In this document: positions 16,142 to 24,021 of the stretch, one piece after another
Layout of the letters: every line of letters starts with the position of its first letter
How positions within the stretch are numbered: the first letter of the stretch is position 1
Assembly: GCA_963746185.1 (NCBI GenBank)
Contig: CAVVAE010000004.1
Coordinates: forward strand, 124,001-188,000
DNA length: 64,000 nucleotides
Origin: CAVVAE01 sp963746185
GTDB lineage: Bacteria > Actinomycetota > Actinomycetes > Propionibacteriales > Nocardioidaceae
Reading direction: 5' to 3'
Translations under genes and position numbers: made by a program
Notes under the pieces: model-generated
What the model was told of the DNA's origin: nothing
Database searches by the model: none
The model's input: only the letters and a program-made list of their open reading frames with translations

Positions 16142-18748
16142 CTACCCGGTCGCCTCCACGGACTCCGGATCCTTGTTGCTGCTGCGGTCGGCCTTGCTCT
16201 TCTTGCTGTCGGCCTTGTCGCCGGAGCCGCTGTCAGCCTTGTCGCCCTTGTCGCCGGAGCCGCTGTCAGCCTTGTCGCCCTTGTCGCCGGAGCCGCTGTC
16301 AGCCTTGTCGCCCTTGTCGCCGGAGCCGCTGTCAGCCTTGTCGCCCTTGTCGCCGGAGCCGCTGTCAGCCTTGTCGCCCTTGTCGCCGTCGCCCTTGTCC
16401 TCGTTGCCGGCGGCGGCCTTCTTGCCGCCTCGACGCCGGTTGCTGGTGCGCTTGGAGCCGCCCCGGGAGCTCGAGCCACCGCCACCGGACTGGTCGTCGG
16501 ACTTGCTGGGCTGGATCGGGTCGGATTCGATGACCACTCCCCGGCCCTGGCAGTGCTCGCAGTTGTGGCTGAACGCCTCGAGCAGACCGGTGCTGATCCG
16601 CTTGCGGGTCATCTGGACCAGCCCGAGCGAGGTGACTTCGGCAACCTGGTGCCGCGTGCGGTCACGGCCGAGGCACTCGACCAGCCTGCGGAGCACGAGG
16701 TCACGGTTGTTCTCGAGCACCATGTCGATGAAGTCGACGACGATGATCCCACCGATGTCGCGGAGGCGGAGCTGGCGGACGATCTCTTCGGCGGCCTCGA
16801 GGTTGTTCTTCGTGACCGTTTCCTCGAGGTTCCCTCCGGAGCCGGTGAACTTGCCGGTGTTGACGTCGACGACGGTCATCGCCTCGGTGCGGTCGATAAC
16901 GAGAGAGCCGCCCGATGGCAGCCAGACCTTGCGCTCGAGCGCCTTGGCGATCTGCTCGTCGATACGGAAGTTGGCGAAGACGTCGCCCTCACCCTCATAG
17001 CGTTCGAGCCGCTCGGTCAGGTCGGGCGCCACGTGCTGGACGTAGCCGTCGACCATGTCCCAGGCGTCGTCGCCGGAGATGACGAGCTTGGTGAAGTCCT
17101 CGGTGAAGAGGTCGCGGACGACCTTGAGCGTGGTATCGGGCTCGGCGTACAGGAGTTGCGGCGACTGACCGTTCTTGGACTTCTTCTCGATGTCCTCCCA
17201 GCGTGCGGTGAGGCGGGTGACGTCGCGCGTCAGCTCCTCCTCGGTCGCGCCCTCGGCCGCCGTACGGATGATGACGCCGGCCTCGTCGGGGAGGATGTCC
17301 TTGAGCAGGTTCTTCAGCCGGTTGCGCTCGGTGTCGGGCAGCTTGCGGCTGATGCCGCTGGTGCCGCCGCCTGGCACGTAGACGAGGTAGCGGCCCGGCA
17401 GGCTGATCTGGCTGGTCAGCCGGGCACCCTTGTGTCCGACCGGGTCCTTACTGACCTGCACGAGCACGGACTGGCCCGGCTTGAGCGCATTCTCGATCCG
17501 CCGCGCCTGGTTGCTGTCCTCGCGAAGACCCCAGTCGACCTCACCGGCGTACAGCACCGCGTTGCGGCCCTTGCCGATGTCGATGAAGGCGGCCTCCATG
17601 CTGGGCAGCACGTTCTGGACTCGGCCGACGTAGACGTTGCCGATGATGGAGTTCTGTGATGCCAGGGCGACATAGTGCTCAACGAGCACGTTGTCCTCGA
17701 GTACGGCGATCTGGGTGGTCTCGCCACGCTGGCGAATCGCCATCACCCGCTCCACCGACTCGCGGCGAGCCAAGAACTCCGACTCGCTCAGGATCGGCGG
17801 GCGGCGACGGCCGGCCTCGCGACCTTCGCGACGGCGCTGCTTCTTCGCCTCGATGCGGGTCGAGCCTTCGACGCTGGTGATCGACGAGTCTTTCTTGGGT
17901 CGCCGCTCACGCACTCGTGTGGTCGTGCCAGCGGAGTCGTCGCTGCCGCCCGAGCCTTCCTCGCCACCCCGGCGACGGCGGCGACGGCGATGCGAGCCGC
18001 CACCCTCGTCACCGTCAGCGGAGCCCTTGTCGTCCTGCTGGTCGCTGGTGTCTTTGCCGGACTTGTCCGAATCGGCGCTGGCAGCCGTCTGATCGCCATC
18101 TCCGCCGGAAGATTTGCGGCGGTTTCGACCCCCACGCGAGCGGCGGCGACGGGTGCCGACACCCTCGTCGTCGGCCTTGTCTTCGCCGGCCTTGGCGGTG
18201 GCTGACTGATCGTCGGCTGAGGCGGGGGTTGTCTGCTGGTCGTCGGAGTCGGCTTTCTTCGCCGAGCGGCGTGACGAGCGCTTCGGGGGCACTGCAGCGG
18301 TCGGGTCGGGAGCCTGGAACAGCAGCGGGACCGCGGCGGTGGCGGATGCGTCTGATTGCGTCGCGCTGCCGGAAGCGTCCGCGCTCGTGGCATCCTCGCC
18401 TGAGCCGCTCGCGGCTTTCTTGCTTATTGCCTTGTTGCCGGCTGTCTTCTTCGTGGTGGTCTTCTTCGCGGCGGCCTTCTTGGCTGCTGGCTTCTTGGAG
18501 TCCTTCTTGTCGTCAGCGCTCGCCTTCGCGGCGGCCTTCTTGGCCGACTTCTTCGCGGCGGCCTTCTTGGCCGGGGCGGAGTCAGACGCGGGCTGGGTCT
18601 CAGCTGAGGCGGGACTCCCCGAGGGGCTCTCCGCGGTCTGTGGCGGCCCTGCCGGTCGGCTGGCCGCGCGTCGACGGGTGCGTCGCGCGGGTGAATCGGA
18701 ATTTTCTGCCGTGTCTGATGACGCGGTCATGGTGTCGTTGTCGAGCAT
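16142..18748 (-). CDS. rne: Ribonuclease E/G family protein with disordered extensions
   Basis: This 868-aa protein has its S1-like and catalytic core at about residues 330-740: NVYVGRVQNVLPSMEAAFIDIG in the S1 region, VVDVNTGKFTG with catalytic Asp, and GGIIVVDFIDM with the second Asp, followed by CEHCQGRG, the Zn-link CxxC. The N-terminal 300 residues are Lys/Ala/Ser-rich with AAKK runs; the C-terminal 100 are disordered and contain five copies of an 11-residue GDKGDKADSGS repeat. It processes rRNA precursors and turns over mRNA. ATG 18748 is preceded by GAGGAGCG. It lies upstream of rplU as in other actinobacteria. Confidence 0.95.
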   Translation of the reverse strand: MLDNDTMTASSDTAENSDSPARRTRRRAASRPAGPPQTAESPSGSPASAETQPASDSAPAKKAAAKKSAKKAAAKASADDKKDSKKPAAKKAAAKKTTTKKTAGNKAISKKAASGSGEDATSADASGSATQSDASATAAVPLLFQAPDPTAAVPPKRSSRRSAKKADSDDQQTTPASADDQSATAKAGEDKADDEGVGTRRRRSRGGRNRRKSSGGDGDQTAASADSDKSGKDTSDQQDDKGSADGDEGGGSHRRRRRRRGGEEGSGGSDDSAGTTTRVRERRPKKDSSITSVEGSTRIEAKKQRRREGREAGRRRPPILSESEFLARRESVERVMAIRQRGETTQIAVLEDNVLVEHYVALASQNSIIGNVYVGRVQNVLPSMEAAFIDIGKGRNAVLYAGEVDWGLREDSNQARRIENALKPGQSVLVQVSKDPVGHKGARLTSQISLPGRYLVYVPGGGTSGISRKLPDTERNRLKNLLKDILPDEAGVIIRTAAEGATEEELTRDVTRLTARWEDIEKKSKNGQSPQLLYAEPDTTLKVVRDLFTEDFTKLVISGDDAWDMVDGYVQHVAPDLTERLERYEGEGDVFANFRIDEQIAKALERKVWLPSGGSLVIDRTEAMTVVDVNTGKFTGSGGNLEETVTKNNLEAAEEIVRQLRLRDIGGIIVVDFIDMVLENNRDLVLRRLVECLGRDRTRHQVAEVTSLGLVQMTRKRISTGLLEAFSHNCEHCQGRGVVIESDPIQPSKSDDQSGGGGSSSRGGSKRTSNRRRGGKKAAAGNEDKGDGDKGDKADSGSGDKGDKADSGSGDKGDKADSGSGDKGDKADSGSGDKGDKADSGSGDKADSKKSKADRSSNKDPESVEATG
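16220..16384. repeat. 33-bp tandem repeat, five units, inside the RNase E/G gene
   Basis: Five units of exactly 33 bp begin at 16220, 16253, 16286, 16319 and 16352 and look identical by eye. Each codes on the minus strand for the 11-residue GDKGDKADSGS motif. The unit length is a multiple of three, so unit gain or loss would keep the frame. It lies in the disordered C-terminal tail. Confidence 0.9.
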
Positions 18749-18950
18749 GTGCGCTCCTCATATGCCTCCGGGCGCAGAGCGCCGCGCAGAGGCGGTTCGG
18801 TCACTGCGGGTCAGGCCGACGTACAACCGATCCGCAGCAAAAGCTTGCGGTGGCGTCTCGACGAGGGGCCAGCCAGATACGACCGGAACCGCGCTGAGAC
18901 GTCGACGACGTCGATCTACGGTGCTGCGCGAGGTGATGTCGCCTGGTCGT

Positions 18951-19709
18951 TCAGCGGTCGCCAGCGGGTGCGATGGCGTCGCGATCGTGACCGAGCGGAT
19001 CATCCACGCGGCCAGTCTCGGGATCCAGAGGTCCTTGTGCGAGCCGGGTCTGCTGGGGCGGAACCGGCGGGACAAGGCCAGCAATCTCATGAAGACCGGC
19101 AAGGATGTCGTCGGGCCGAACGGCTGGGGTTCCATGCCGCACGACCAATTCCAGTATCGCACACTCAAGCCCGTCGATCTGCCCGACGCTCGACGTGAGC
19201 GATACGACCGCAGCCCGGCAGTCGAAAGTGCGGAGCCCCTTCTTGGTCATCCGCTCGACTTCCACGGTGTCCTGGGCCAGGAACTGCTCGACCGCGTGGC
19301 TCACGGCTGACTCAGACACCCCTGGCAGCCCGATCCGCCAGTGACCCGCCTCGAGGCGGTCGGCCAGCGCTCCCGGCGCGGCGACGACCACGTCGAGGAT
19401 GTCGAGGCCGTCCGGCAGGGCCGCATCGAGTCGTCGTCGTACGTCGTCGGGGTCGCACTCCTGCGCCACGCCGATCTCGAGGTACTCCGCCTCGCTGGAG
19501 GCTCCGGTCGGTGAAGCGTTGGCGTACGAGATGCGCGGATGTGGGTTGAACCCGGAGGAGTACGCGATCGGCAGTCCGGCCCGGCGGATGGCGCGCTCGA
19601 AGGCCCGCCCGAAGTCTCGGTGGCTGGTGAAACGCAACCGGCCGCGCTTCGCGTAGCGGATGCGTAGCTTTTGCACGGGAGGCGGCTGCTGGGTGGGTTG
19701 GTCGGGCAC
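18951..19709 (-). CDS. TIGR03936 radical-SAM-associated protein (DUF2344)
   Basis: This roughly 252-aa protein opens KLRIRYAKRGRLRFTSHRDF and continues AFERAIRRAGLPIAYSSGFNPHPRISYA, the family core. DUF2344 is normally fused to, or adjacent to, the TIGR03960 radical-SAM protein. I choose GTG 19709 since homology begins about ten codons later and a longer frame would overlap the MFS gene. Here the TIGR03960 partner is 4.3 kb away, with an MFS/ArsR/GNAT island between. The function, probably in RNA or tRNA modification, is unproven. Confidence 0.87.
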   Translation of the reverse strand: MPDQPTQQPPPVQKLRIRYAKRGRLRFTSHRDFGRAFERAIRRAGLPIAYSSGFNPHPRISYANASPTGASSEAEYLEIGVAQECDPDDVRRRLDAALPDGLDILDVVVAAPGALADRLEAGHWRIGLPGVSESAVSHAVEQFLAQDTVEVERMTKKGLRTFDCRAAVVSLTSSVGQIDGLECAILELVVRHGTPAVRPDDILAGLHEIAGLVPPVPPQQTRLAQGPLDPETGRVDDPLGHDRDAIAPAGDR

Positions 19710-19750
19710 GTCTCGACGATAGTTCGTGAGTCGTGCGGCTCGACAGGCGG

Positions 19751-21061
19751 CTACGAGACCGTCGAGGGCTCGAGGTCGTCGACCCGCATGACCTTCGGGA
19801 TCGGGGACCACAGCAGGAAGAGCACGCCCGCGGCACCGCCGACCGCTGCCAACACGAATGTCTCCCGTAGCCCGATCGTGCTGCCCAAGAAGCCTCCGAT
19901 CACCGCGCCGAGAGGGCGGCAGCCGTAGTTCACGGTGCTGTAAGCGCCCGACACACGGCTGCGCATGCCGTCGGGGATGACGCTGGCCTTGATCGAGTTC
20001 TGGTTGATGTCGTAGAGCATCACGCCCGCCGCCGACAGGAACTGGGCTCCAGCCAGCACTCCGGCGGCCTGCCAGTCGCTGCCACCAGCGAACGCCAGCA
20101 GCCCTAGCGAGGCGGGAAACGCCACGGCGCCGACCACAACCATCGGCCCGACGCCGAACCGGGCCGACAGCCGCGGCGCGATCACGGCTCCAAGCAGCCC
20201 TCCGATCGAGCCGATCCCGAACGTGAGCCCGATGACGCCGGCTGACAGTCCGAGCTCGCGGCTGGCGAAGAGCACCAGCAAGGCGAAGGTCATGAACGTG
20301 AAGAAGTTGATCGTGGTCGAGGAGCCCAGGCTGGCACGGAGGTAGCGGTCCGACAGCACGAAGCGCGCCCCCTTCCAGATCCGGCGGCGCAGCGGCTCGG
20401 CCTCCTCGATGTCGAGCGGGCGATCCGCCACCTTCAACCGGCCGATCACGACGGCGGAGTACAGGAAGGTGACGGCATCGACGAGCAGGGCCACCGGAGC
20501 CGTCAGCGCCTGGACGAGCGCACCACCGACCGCCGGTCCAGCGATGAACGACGCTGAGCGGCTGATACTGAGCTTGGCGTTCGCGTCGACGTACTCAGGC
20601 TTGGTGACCAGAGTGACGAAGAACGGCGTGTACGCCGTGTTGAAGAACACCGAGCCGAAGCCAGTGAGCAGCGCGACGGCGAACAGCAGCGGCAGCGTGA
20701 TCGCGTCGAAGACGTAGGCCACCGGGATCACCAGGAGTGCAGCGGCACGGGCGAGGTCGGCCAGCACCAGGATTCGGCGTTTGTGCAGGTGCTGGTCGAC
20801 CCCACTGCCGATGACCAGCGAGAGCAGGTTCGGCAGCCAGACGGCAGCCGTCAGGGCACCGACCTGCCCGGGCGTGACGTTCAGCGTGACCACCGCGATG
20901 AGCGGGAGCGCCAGCTCGGTGATCCGGTCGCCGAACTGCGAAACGGTGTGCCCGTACCAGTAGCGGCGGAACCGCTGGTTCGGCCAGACCGAAACGACCG
21001 CCTGCCCGGCGGGTCTGGTTCCGGTTTGGGACGCCGGTGCGGCGTCGCGAGGGTGCGTCAC
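19751..21061 (-). CDS. MFS transporter (DHA3-like exporter)
   Basis: This 436-aa protein has about twelve hydrophobic segments. The N-terminal motif RFRRYWYGHTVSQFGDRITELALPLIA and the loop GSGVDQHLHKRRILVLADLARA are typical of the enterobactin-exporter/macrolide-efflux (DHA3, MFS_3) group. It would export drugs or siderophores with proton drive. It lies 4 bp downstream of an ArsR-type regulator on the same strand, so expression is probably controlled by that protein from the shared promoter. Confidence 0.9.
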   Translation of the reverse strand: MTHPRDAAPASQTGTRPAGQAVVSVWPNQRFRRYWYGHTVSQFGDRITELALPLIAVVTLNVTPGQVGALTAAVWLPNLLSLVIGSGVDQHLHKRRILVLADLARAAALLVIPVAYVFDAITLPLLFAVALLTGFGSVFFNTAYTPFFVTLVTKPEYVDANAKLSISRSASFIAGPAVGGALVQALTAPVALLVDAVTFLYSAVVIGRLKVADRPLDIEEAEPLRRRIWKGARFVLSDRYLRASLGSSTTINFFTFMTFALLVLFASRELGLSAGVIGLTFGIGSIGGLLGAVIAPRLSARFGVGPMVVVGAVAFPASLGLLAFAGGSDWQAAGVLAGAQFLSAAGVMLYDINQNSIKASVIPDGMRSRVSGAYSTVNYGCRPLGAVIGGFLGSTIGLRETFVLAAVGGAAGVLFLLWSPIPKVMRVDDLEPSTVS

Positions 21062-21065
21062 GGGC

Positions 21066-21647
21066 TCAGTGGTCGTCGGAGGGGTCGGGCATGGAGAAGC
21101 GCAAGAAGCGGACGCTGCGGGTGCCGGCAGGCAGTTCCTCGTCGGAGCGCTGGACGTACGGCGCGAGCAGCGCCTCCATCCCGGCCAAGATCTGCTCCGC
21201 CTCGTCGGCGGTCACGTCGACTCTCGTGTTGGCCGCGCCGGCGACCCGGTCCCAGGTGGCATCGAGCCTCGGCGCCTTGGTCGCCTCCCAGGTCTGGACC
21301 TGCTGCAGATTGGCCGCGTGCATGGCTTCACGCAACTGGTGCCCGGCGGCCCGGCCCTCGTCATCGTCGGGCATCTCGAAGCGGAAGCCTCGAGAGACGG
21401 CCTTCCAGTACCGCTGGCGACGGTCGGGGCTCTCGTCGTCGGTGATCAGTCCGAACTCCGCGAGGTGACGCAGGTGCCAGCTCGCCACCGACGGAGTCGC
21501 GCCGACGTTCGGCGCCAGCTGGGTCGCGGTGGACGGTCCATTGCGTTGCAGGTGACTCAGGATGGCCAGCCGGACCGGATGCGACAAAGCACGCATTGCT
21601 CGCGGGTCGGTGATCTCGAAGTCGCCCAGCGGATTCTTGAGAGACAT
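21066..21647 (-). CDS. ArsR-type winged-helix regulator
   Basis: This 193-aa protein has an N-terminal ArsR-type HTH (RAMRALSHPVRLAILSHLQR; NVGATPSVASWHLRHLAEFGL is the recognition helix), then a C-terminal helical region (about 95-190) typical of larger helix-turn-helix_20 transcription factors rather than metal sensors. No Cys metal-site motif is present. It is followed at 4 bp by the MFS exporter and so likely represses both genes. The promoter overlaps an inverted repeat immediately upstream. Confidence 0.9.
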   Translation of the reverse strand: MSLKNPLGDFEITDPRAMRALSHPVRLAILSHLQRNGPSTATQLAPNVGATPSVASWHLRHLAEFGLITDDESPDRRQRYWKAVSRGFRFEMPDDDEGRAAGHQLREAMHAANLQQVQTWEATKAPRLDATWDRVAGAANTRVDVTADEAEQILAGMEALLAPYVQRSDEELPAGTRSVRFLRFSMPDPSDDH

Positions 21648-21652
21648 GTTTC

Positions 21653-21681
21653 GAGAGTAACCTCTCAGAACGGTATGTCAA
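21653..21681 (-). promoter_or_regulatory. Promoter with overlapping inverted repeat for arsR-MFS operon
   Basis: On the minus strand TTGACA (21681-21676) is followed after 16 bases by TACTCT (21659-21654). The -10 overlaps the palindrome GAGAG-TAAC-CTCTC (21653-21666). The ATG at 21647 begins only six bases after the -10, so the transcript would be leaderless or nearly so. An operator covering the -10 fits autorepression by the ArsR-type protein. Confidence 0.6.
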
Positions 21682-21778
21682 GGCGGCGACGATACGGATT
21701 CGCGGCGGATCGTCGTACAGGCTCCATCCGCTGAGACCGATTCGCGGCCAGCGGGCAGACCGGCGAGAATCGACGTCC

Positions 21779-22984
21779 GTGTCCGCGCACCGGCGTCAGC
21801 AGCTCTTCATCGTCATCGGGCTGACTGTGCTCGCGTTCAACCTGCGACCGGCGGCAGTAAGCGTCGGACCCGTGCTCGACGAAGTGCGCAGCGGTCTCTC
21901 CATCGGGGCCGCCACCGCAGGTCTCGTGACCACCCTTCCGGTGCTCTGCTTTGCCGCATTCGGCGCTCTGGCGCCATGGTTGGGCCGCGCGTTTAGCATG
22001 CACCGCGTGATGCTGGGTGCCCTGGTTCTCACCGCGGCCATGCTGGCGCTGCGGTCATCGGCCGGGAGTCAGCTGCTGTTCATCCTGGCGACCATCCCGG
22101 CGCTGGCTGGCATGGCGGTGGCGAACGTGCTCCTGCCGTCGTTGGTGAAGCGCCATTTCCCAGAGCGGATCGGGCTGCTGACCTCGATCTATACGACCGC
22201 ACTGTCGGTCGGCCTCACTGCGGCTTCCGTCGCCACGGTGCCGGTCGCCGAAGCGACGGGATCGTGGCGGGGTGGGCTCGCGCTCTGGGCACTGGCCGCG
22301 GCCGTCGCCGCGCTCCCCTGGCTCGGGCTACTGCGCCATGACGTGCGCCCGGAGGGCGACGGGCGGTCGAGCATCTCCACCTCCGACACCGCGCGCACGC
22401 CGTTGGCATGGACGATGGCAGTGTTCTTCGGGGCGCAGTCGATGCAGGCCTACGCCATCTTCGGCTGGCTGCCGCAGGTCTTCCGCGATGCCGGCTTCTC
22501 GGCTCAGACGGCTGGCTTGCTGCTGGGAGTGACGACCGCGATCGGCATACCAGTCTCGTTCGCCTTGCCGTCGATCGCCGTGCGGTTGACGAACCAGGCA
22601 CCGCTCATCGTCGGACTCTGCGCCTGCTTCGCGGTGGGTTACCTCGGCCTGATCCTGTGGCCGGCACAGGGTGCGCTCGCGTGGGCGCTACTGATCGGGA
22701 CCGGTACTGGCATGTTCCCGCTCGTGCTCACGCTGATCGGACTCCGAGCGCGGACCAGCGACGGGACGGCTGCGCTGTCGGGCTTTACGCAGAGCGTGGG
22801 GTATCTGCTTGCCGCGGTAGGCCCGTTTATGGTCGGCGTCTTGTACGGCGAAACGGGTGGCTGGACGTGGCCGCTGATCGTGCTCATCGCGCTACTGGTG
22901 CCGCAGATGATCGCTGGAGTACGCGTCTCGATGCCGCGCTACCTGGAGGACGAGATCGCTGACCGGGGCGTTAGAACTCCTTGA
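21779..22984 (+). CDS. CynX/NimT-like MFS transporter
   Basis: This 401-aa protein has about twelve membrane segments. FNLRPAAVSVGPVLDEVRSG in the first loop is the signature of the CynX/NimT/YeaN group (cyanate or 2-nitroimidazole transport), and GALAPWLGRAFSMHR is the second loop. It starts at GTG 21779, divergent from the ArsR operon, and its 3' end overlaps the convergent GNAT gene by 14 bp. The substrate is unknown. Confidence 0.9.
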   Translation: MSAHRRQQLFIVIGLTVLAFNLRPAAVSVGPVLDEVRSGLSIGAATAGLVTTLPVLCFAAFGALAPWLGRAFSMHRVMLGALVLTAAMLALRSSAGSQLLFILATIPALAGMAVANVLLPSLVKRHFPERIGLLTSIYTTALSVGLTAASVATVPVAEATGSWRGGLALWALAAAVAALPWLGLLRHDVRPEGDGRSSISTSDTARTPLAWTMAVFFGAQSMQAYAIFGWLPQVFRDAGFSAQTAGLLLGVTTAIGIPVSFALPSIAVRLTNQAPLIVGLCACFAVGYLGLILWPAQGALAWALLIGTGTGMFPLVLTLIGLRARTSDGTAALSGFTQSVGYLLAAVGPFMVGVLYGETGGWTWPLIVLIALLVPQMIAGVRVSMPRYLEDEIADRGVRTP

Positions 22985-23435
22985 TGAGCAGTGCGCTCGC
23001 CGGGACGAAGCCGGCGCGGGCGTAGAAGGGCACCGACCGCTTGGTCGGGCTCAGCACGATGCGGGCGAAGTGGTGCTGCTCGGCGTACGCCGTGGCGGCG
23101 TCGAGGAGGTGCCTCCCGGTGCCGGTGTTGCGCTGCGCCGCCCCGACGAAGACGTTCGCGATGTAGCCCCACTGGGTTGGCCGGTCGTCGCTGGAATGTC
23201 GGGGTCGCGGCATCCGGGTGAAGACCAGCATGTTGAGCATCCCGACCGGGTGACCGTCGTCTTCGGCCAGCCACGTCACGCGCTGGTCGGCCTCGCGCTC
23301 GAACCAGTCGGCGAACCTCTCGAGGAACGTGTCGTCGTGGACGCGCTCACCGACGTACTCCTCTGTCCAGGCCCGACGCATGGCTGCGATTGCCGGGACG
23401 TCGACGGCCTCAGCGATACGGATCGTGGGCGTCAC
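22971..23435 (-). CDS. GNAT N-acetyltransferase
   Basis: This 154-aa protein has a single GNAT fold. YIANVFVGAAQRNTGTGRHL carries the acetyl-CoA pyrophosphate loop (here Q-R-N-T-G-T-G, close to Q/RxxGxG), and the region after it, FARIVLSPTKRSVPFYARAGFV, is the typical C-terminal strand-helix. It starts at GTG 23435, overlapping the stop of the upstream SnoaL-like gene (GTGA), so the two are translationally coupled. The substrate is unknown. Confidence 0.87.
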   Translation of the reverse strand: MTPTIRIAEAVDVPAIAAMRRAWTEEYVGERVHDDTFLERFADWFEREADQRVTWLAEDDGHPVGMLNMLVFTRMPRPRHSSDDRPTQWGYIANVFVGAAQRNTGTGRHLLDAATAYAEQHHFARIVLSPTKRSVPFYARAGFVPASALLIKEF

Positions 23436-23806
23436 CAGCGCTCCACCAGGTGCTCGCGCCCTGGCGGCGCATCGTAGGCCTCCGGCCAGAAGTCGGTGAC
23501 GCTGCTGATGAGACCGTCGCTGAAAGCGAAGAACGCCATTGCGTCGTCAGGCGTCGAATCGCCGACGGTCCAGGTGAACCAGACCACGCCGTGCTGCTCG
23601 TCGGCGAGCACGACTTTGGGGCTCAGGTGCCAGTCGCCGGGGAACTCCTGGTTGAACTGGAGGTAGCGGTCGCGGCCGCGGATCCGCTCGTGTGACTGCG
23701 GGAGCTCGTAAATGACGTCTGGATGCATGGTCTCGACCCAGGCGTCCCAGTCGCGGGCCTCGAGAGTGGCGATGAAGCGTTCGACCAGGTCTCGGTTGTC
23801 CGTCAT
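23432..23806 (-). CDS. SnoaL/NTF2-like nuclear transport factor 2 family protein
   Basis: This 124-aa protein is of NTF2 fold: VERFIATLEARDWDAWVETM followed by HPDVIYELPQSHERIRGRDR is the SnoaL_2 opening, then WFTWTVGDS and FFAFSDGLISSVTDFW. Such domains act as small-ligand isomerases/hydrolases or sensors. I use ATG 23806; the frame to 23920 enters the palindrome region. It forms a two-gene unit with the GNAT gene. Confidence 0.82.
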   Translation of the reverse strand: MTDNRDLVERFIATLEARDWDAWVETMHPDVIYELPQSHERIRGRDRYLQFNQEFPGDWHLSPKVVLADEQHGVVWFTWTVGDSTPDDAMAFFAFSDGLISSVTDFWPEAYDAPPGREHLVERW

Positions 23807-23923
23807 ACCGCCGAAACTATCCGGCCAGGCCGACACAGCCGTCCGGGAGGTTGCACAACTTCGGGCGTCGGCTGCTGAAGGATGTTTGGCGTGACCAGTC
23901 GCTTCTCCCGGTCCGGGCACACC

Positions 23924-23951
23924 GGGTTTGCCTTGTTAACAAGGCAAACCC
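23924..23951. repeat. Perfect 28-bp palindrome centred on GTTAAC
   Basis: The left arm GGGTTTGCCTTGTT is followed directly by its exact reverse complement (no spacer), with the HpaI-like GTTAAC core at the centre. It lies between TIGR03960 and the SnoaL-like gene. It shares a 17-base core with the next structure at 23969. Confidence 0.9.
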
Positions 23952-23968
23952 ACACTCTGCAAGGCAGA

Positions 23969-24010
23969 TTTGCCTTGTTAACAAGCCCTTTGGCTTGAAA
24001 ACAAGGCAAA
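23969..24010. terminator. 17-bp nested stem-loop after TIGR03960
   Basis: The outer stem TTTGCCTTGTT/AACAAGGCAAA (11 bp) and inner stem CAAGCC/GGCTTG (6 bp) are separated by a symmetric AA/AA internal loop and closed by a CTTT loop. On the minus strand it begins 11 bases after the TIGR03960 stop. It is well placed as a terminator or RNA-stabilising structure. There is no U-run, so it is not a textbook intrinsic terminator. Confidence 0.65.
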
Positions 24011-24021
24011 CCCCGCAACGG

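Noticed and set aside
15747..17659. Long plus-strand open frames over the rne region, one with LSPEPLSA-type repeats
   Set aside because: They are antisense shadows of the 33-bp repeat and GC-rich rne gene. They have no ribosome-binding site or family similarity, and the minus-strand gene is clearly RNase E/G.
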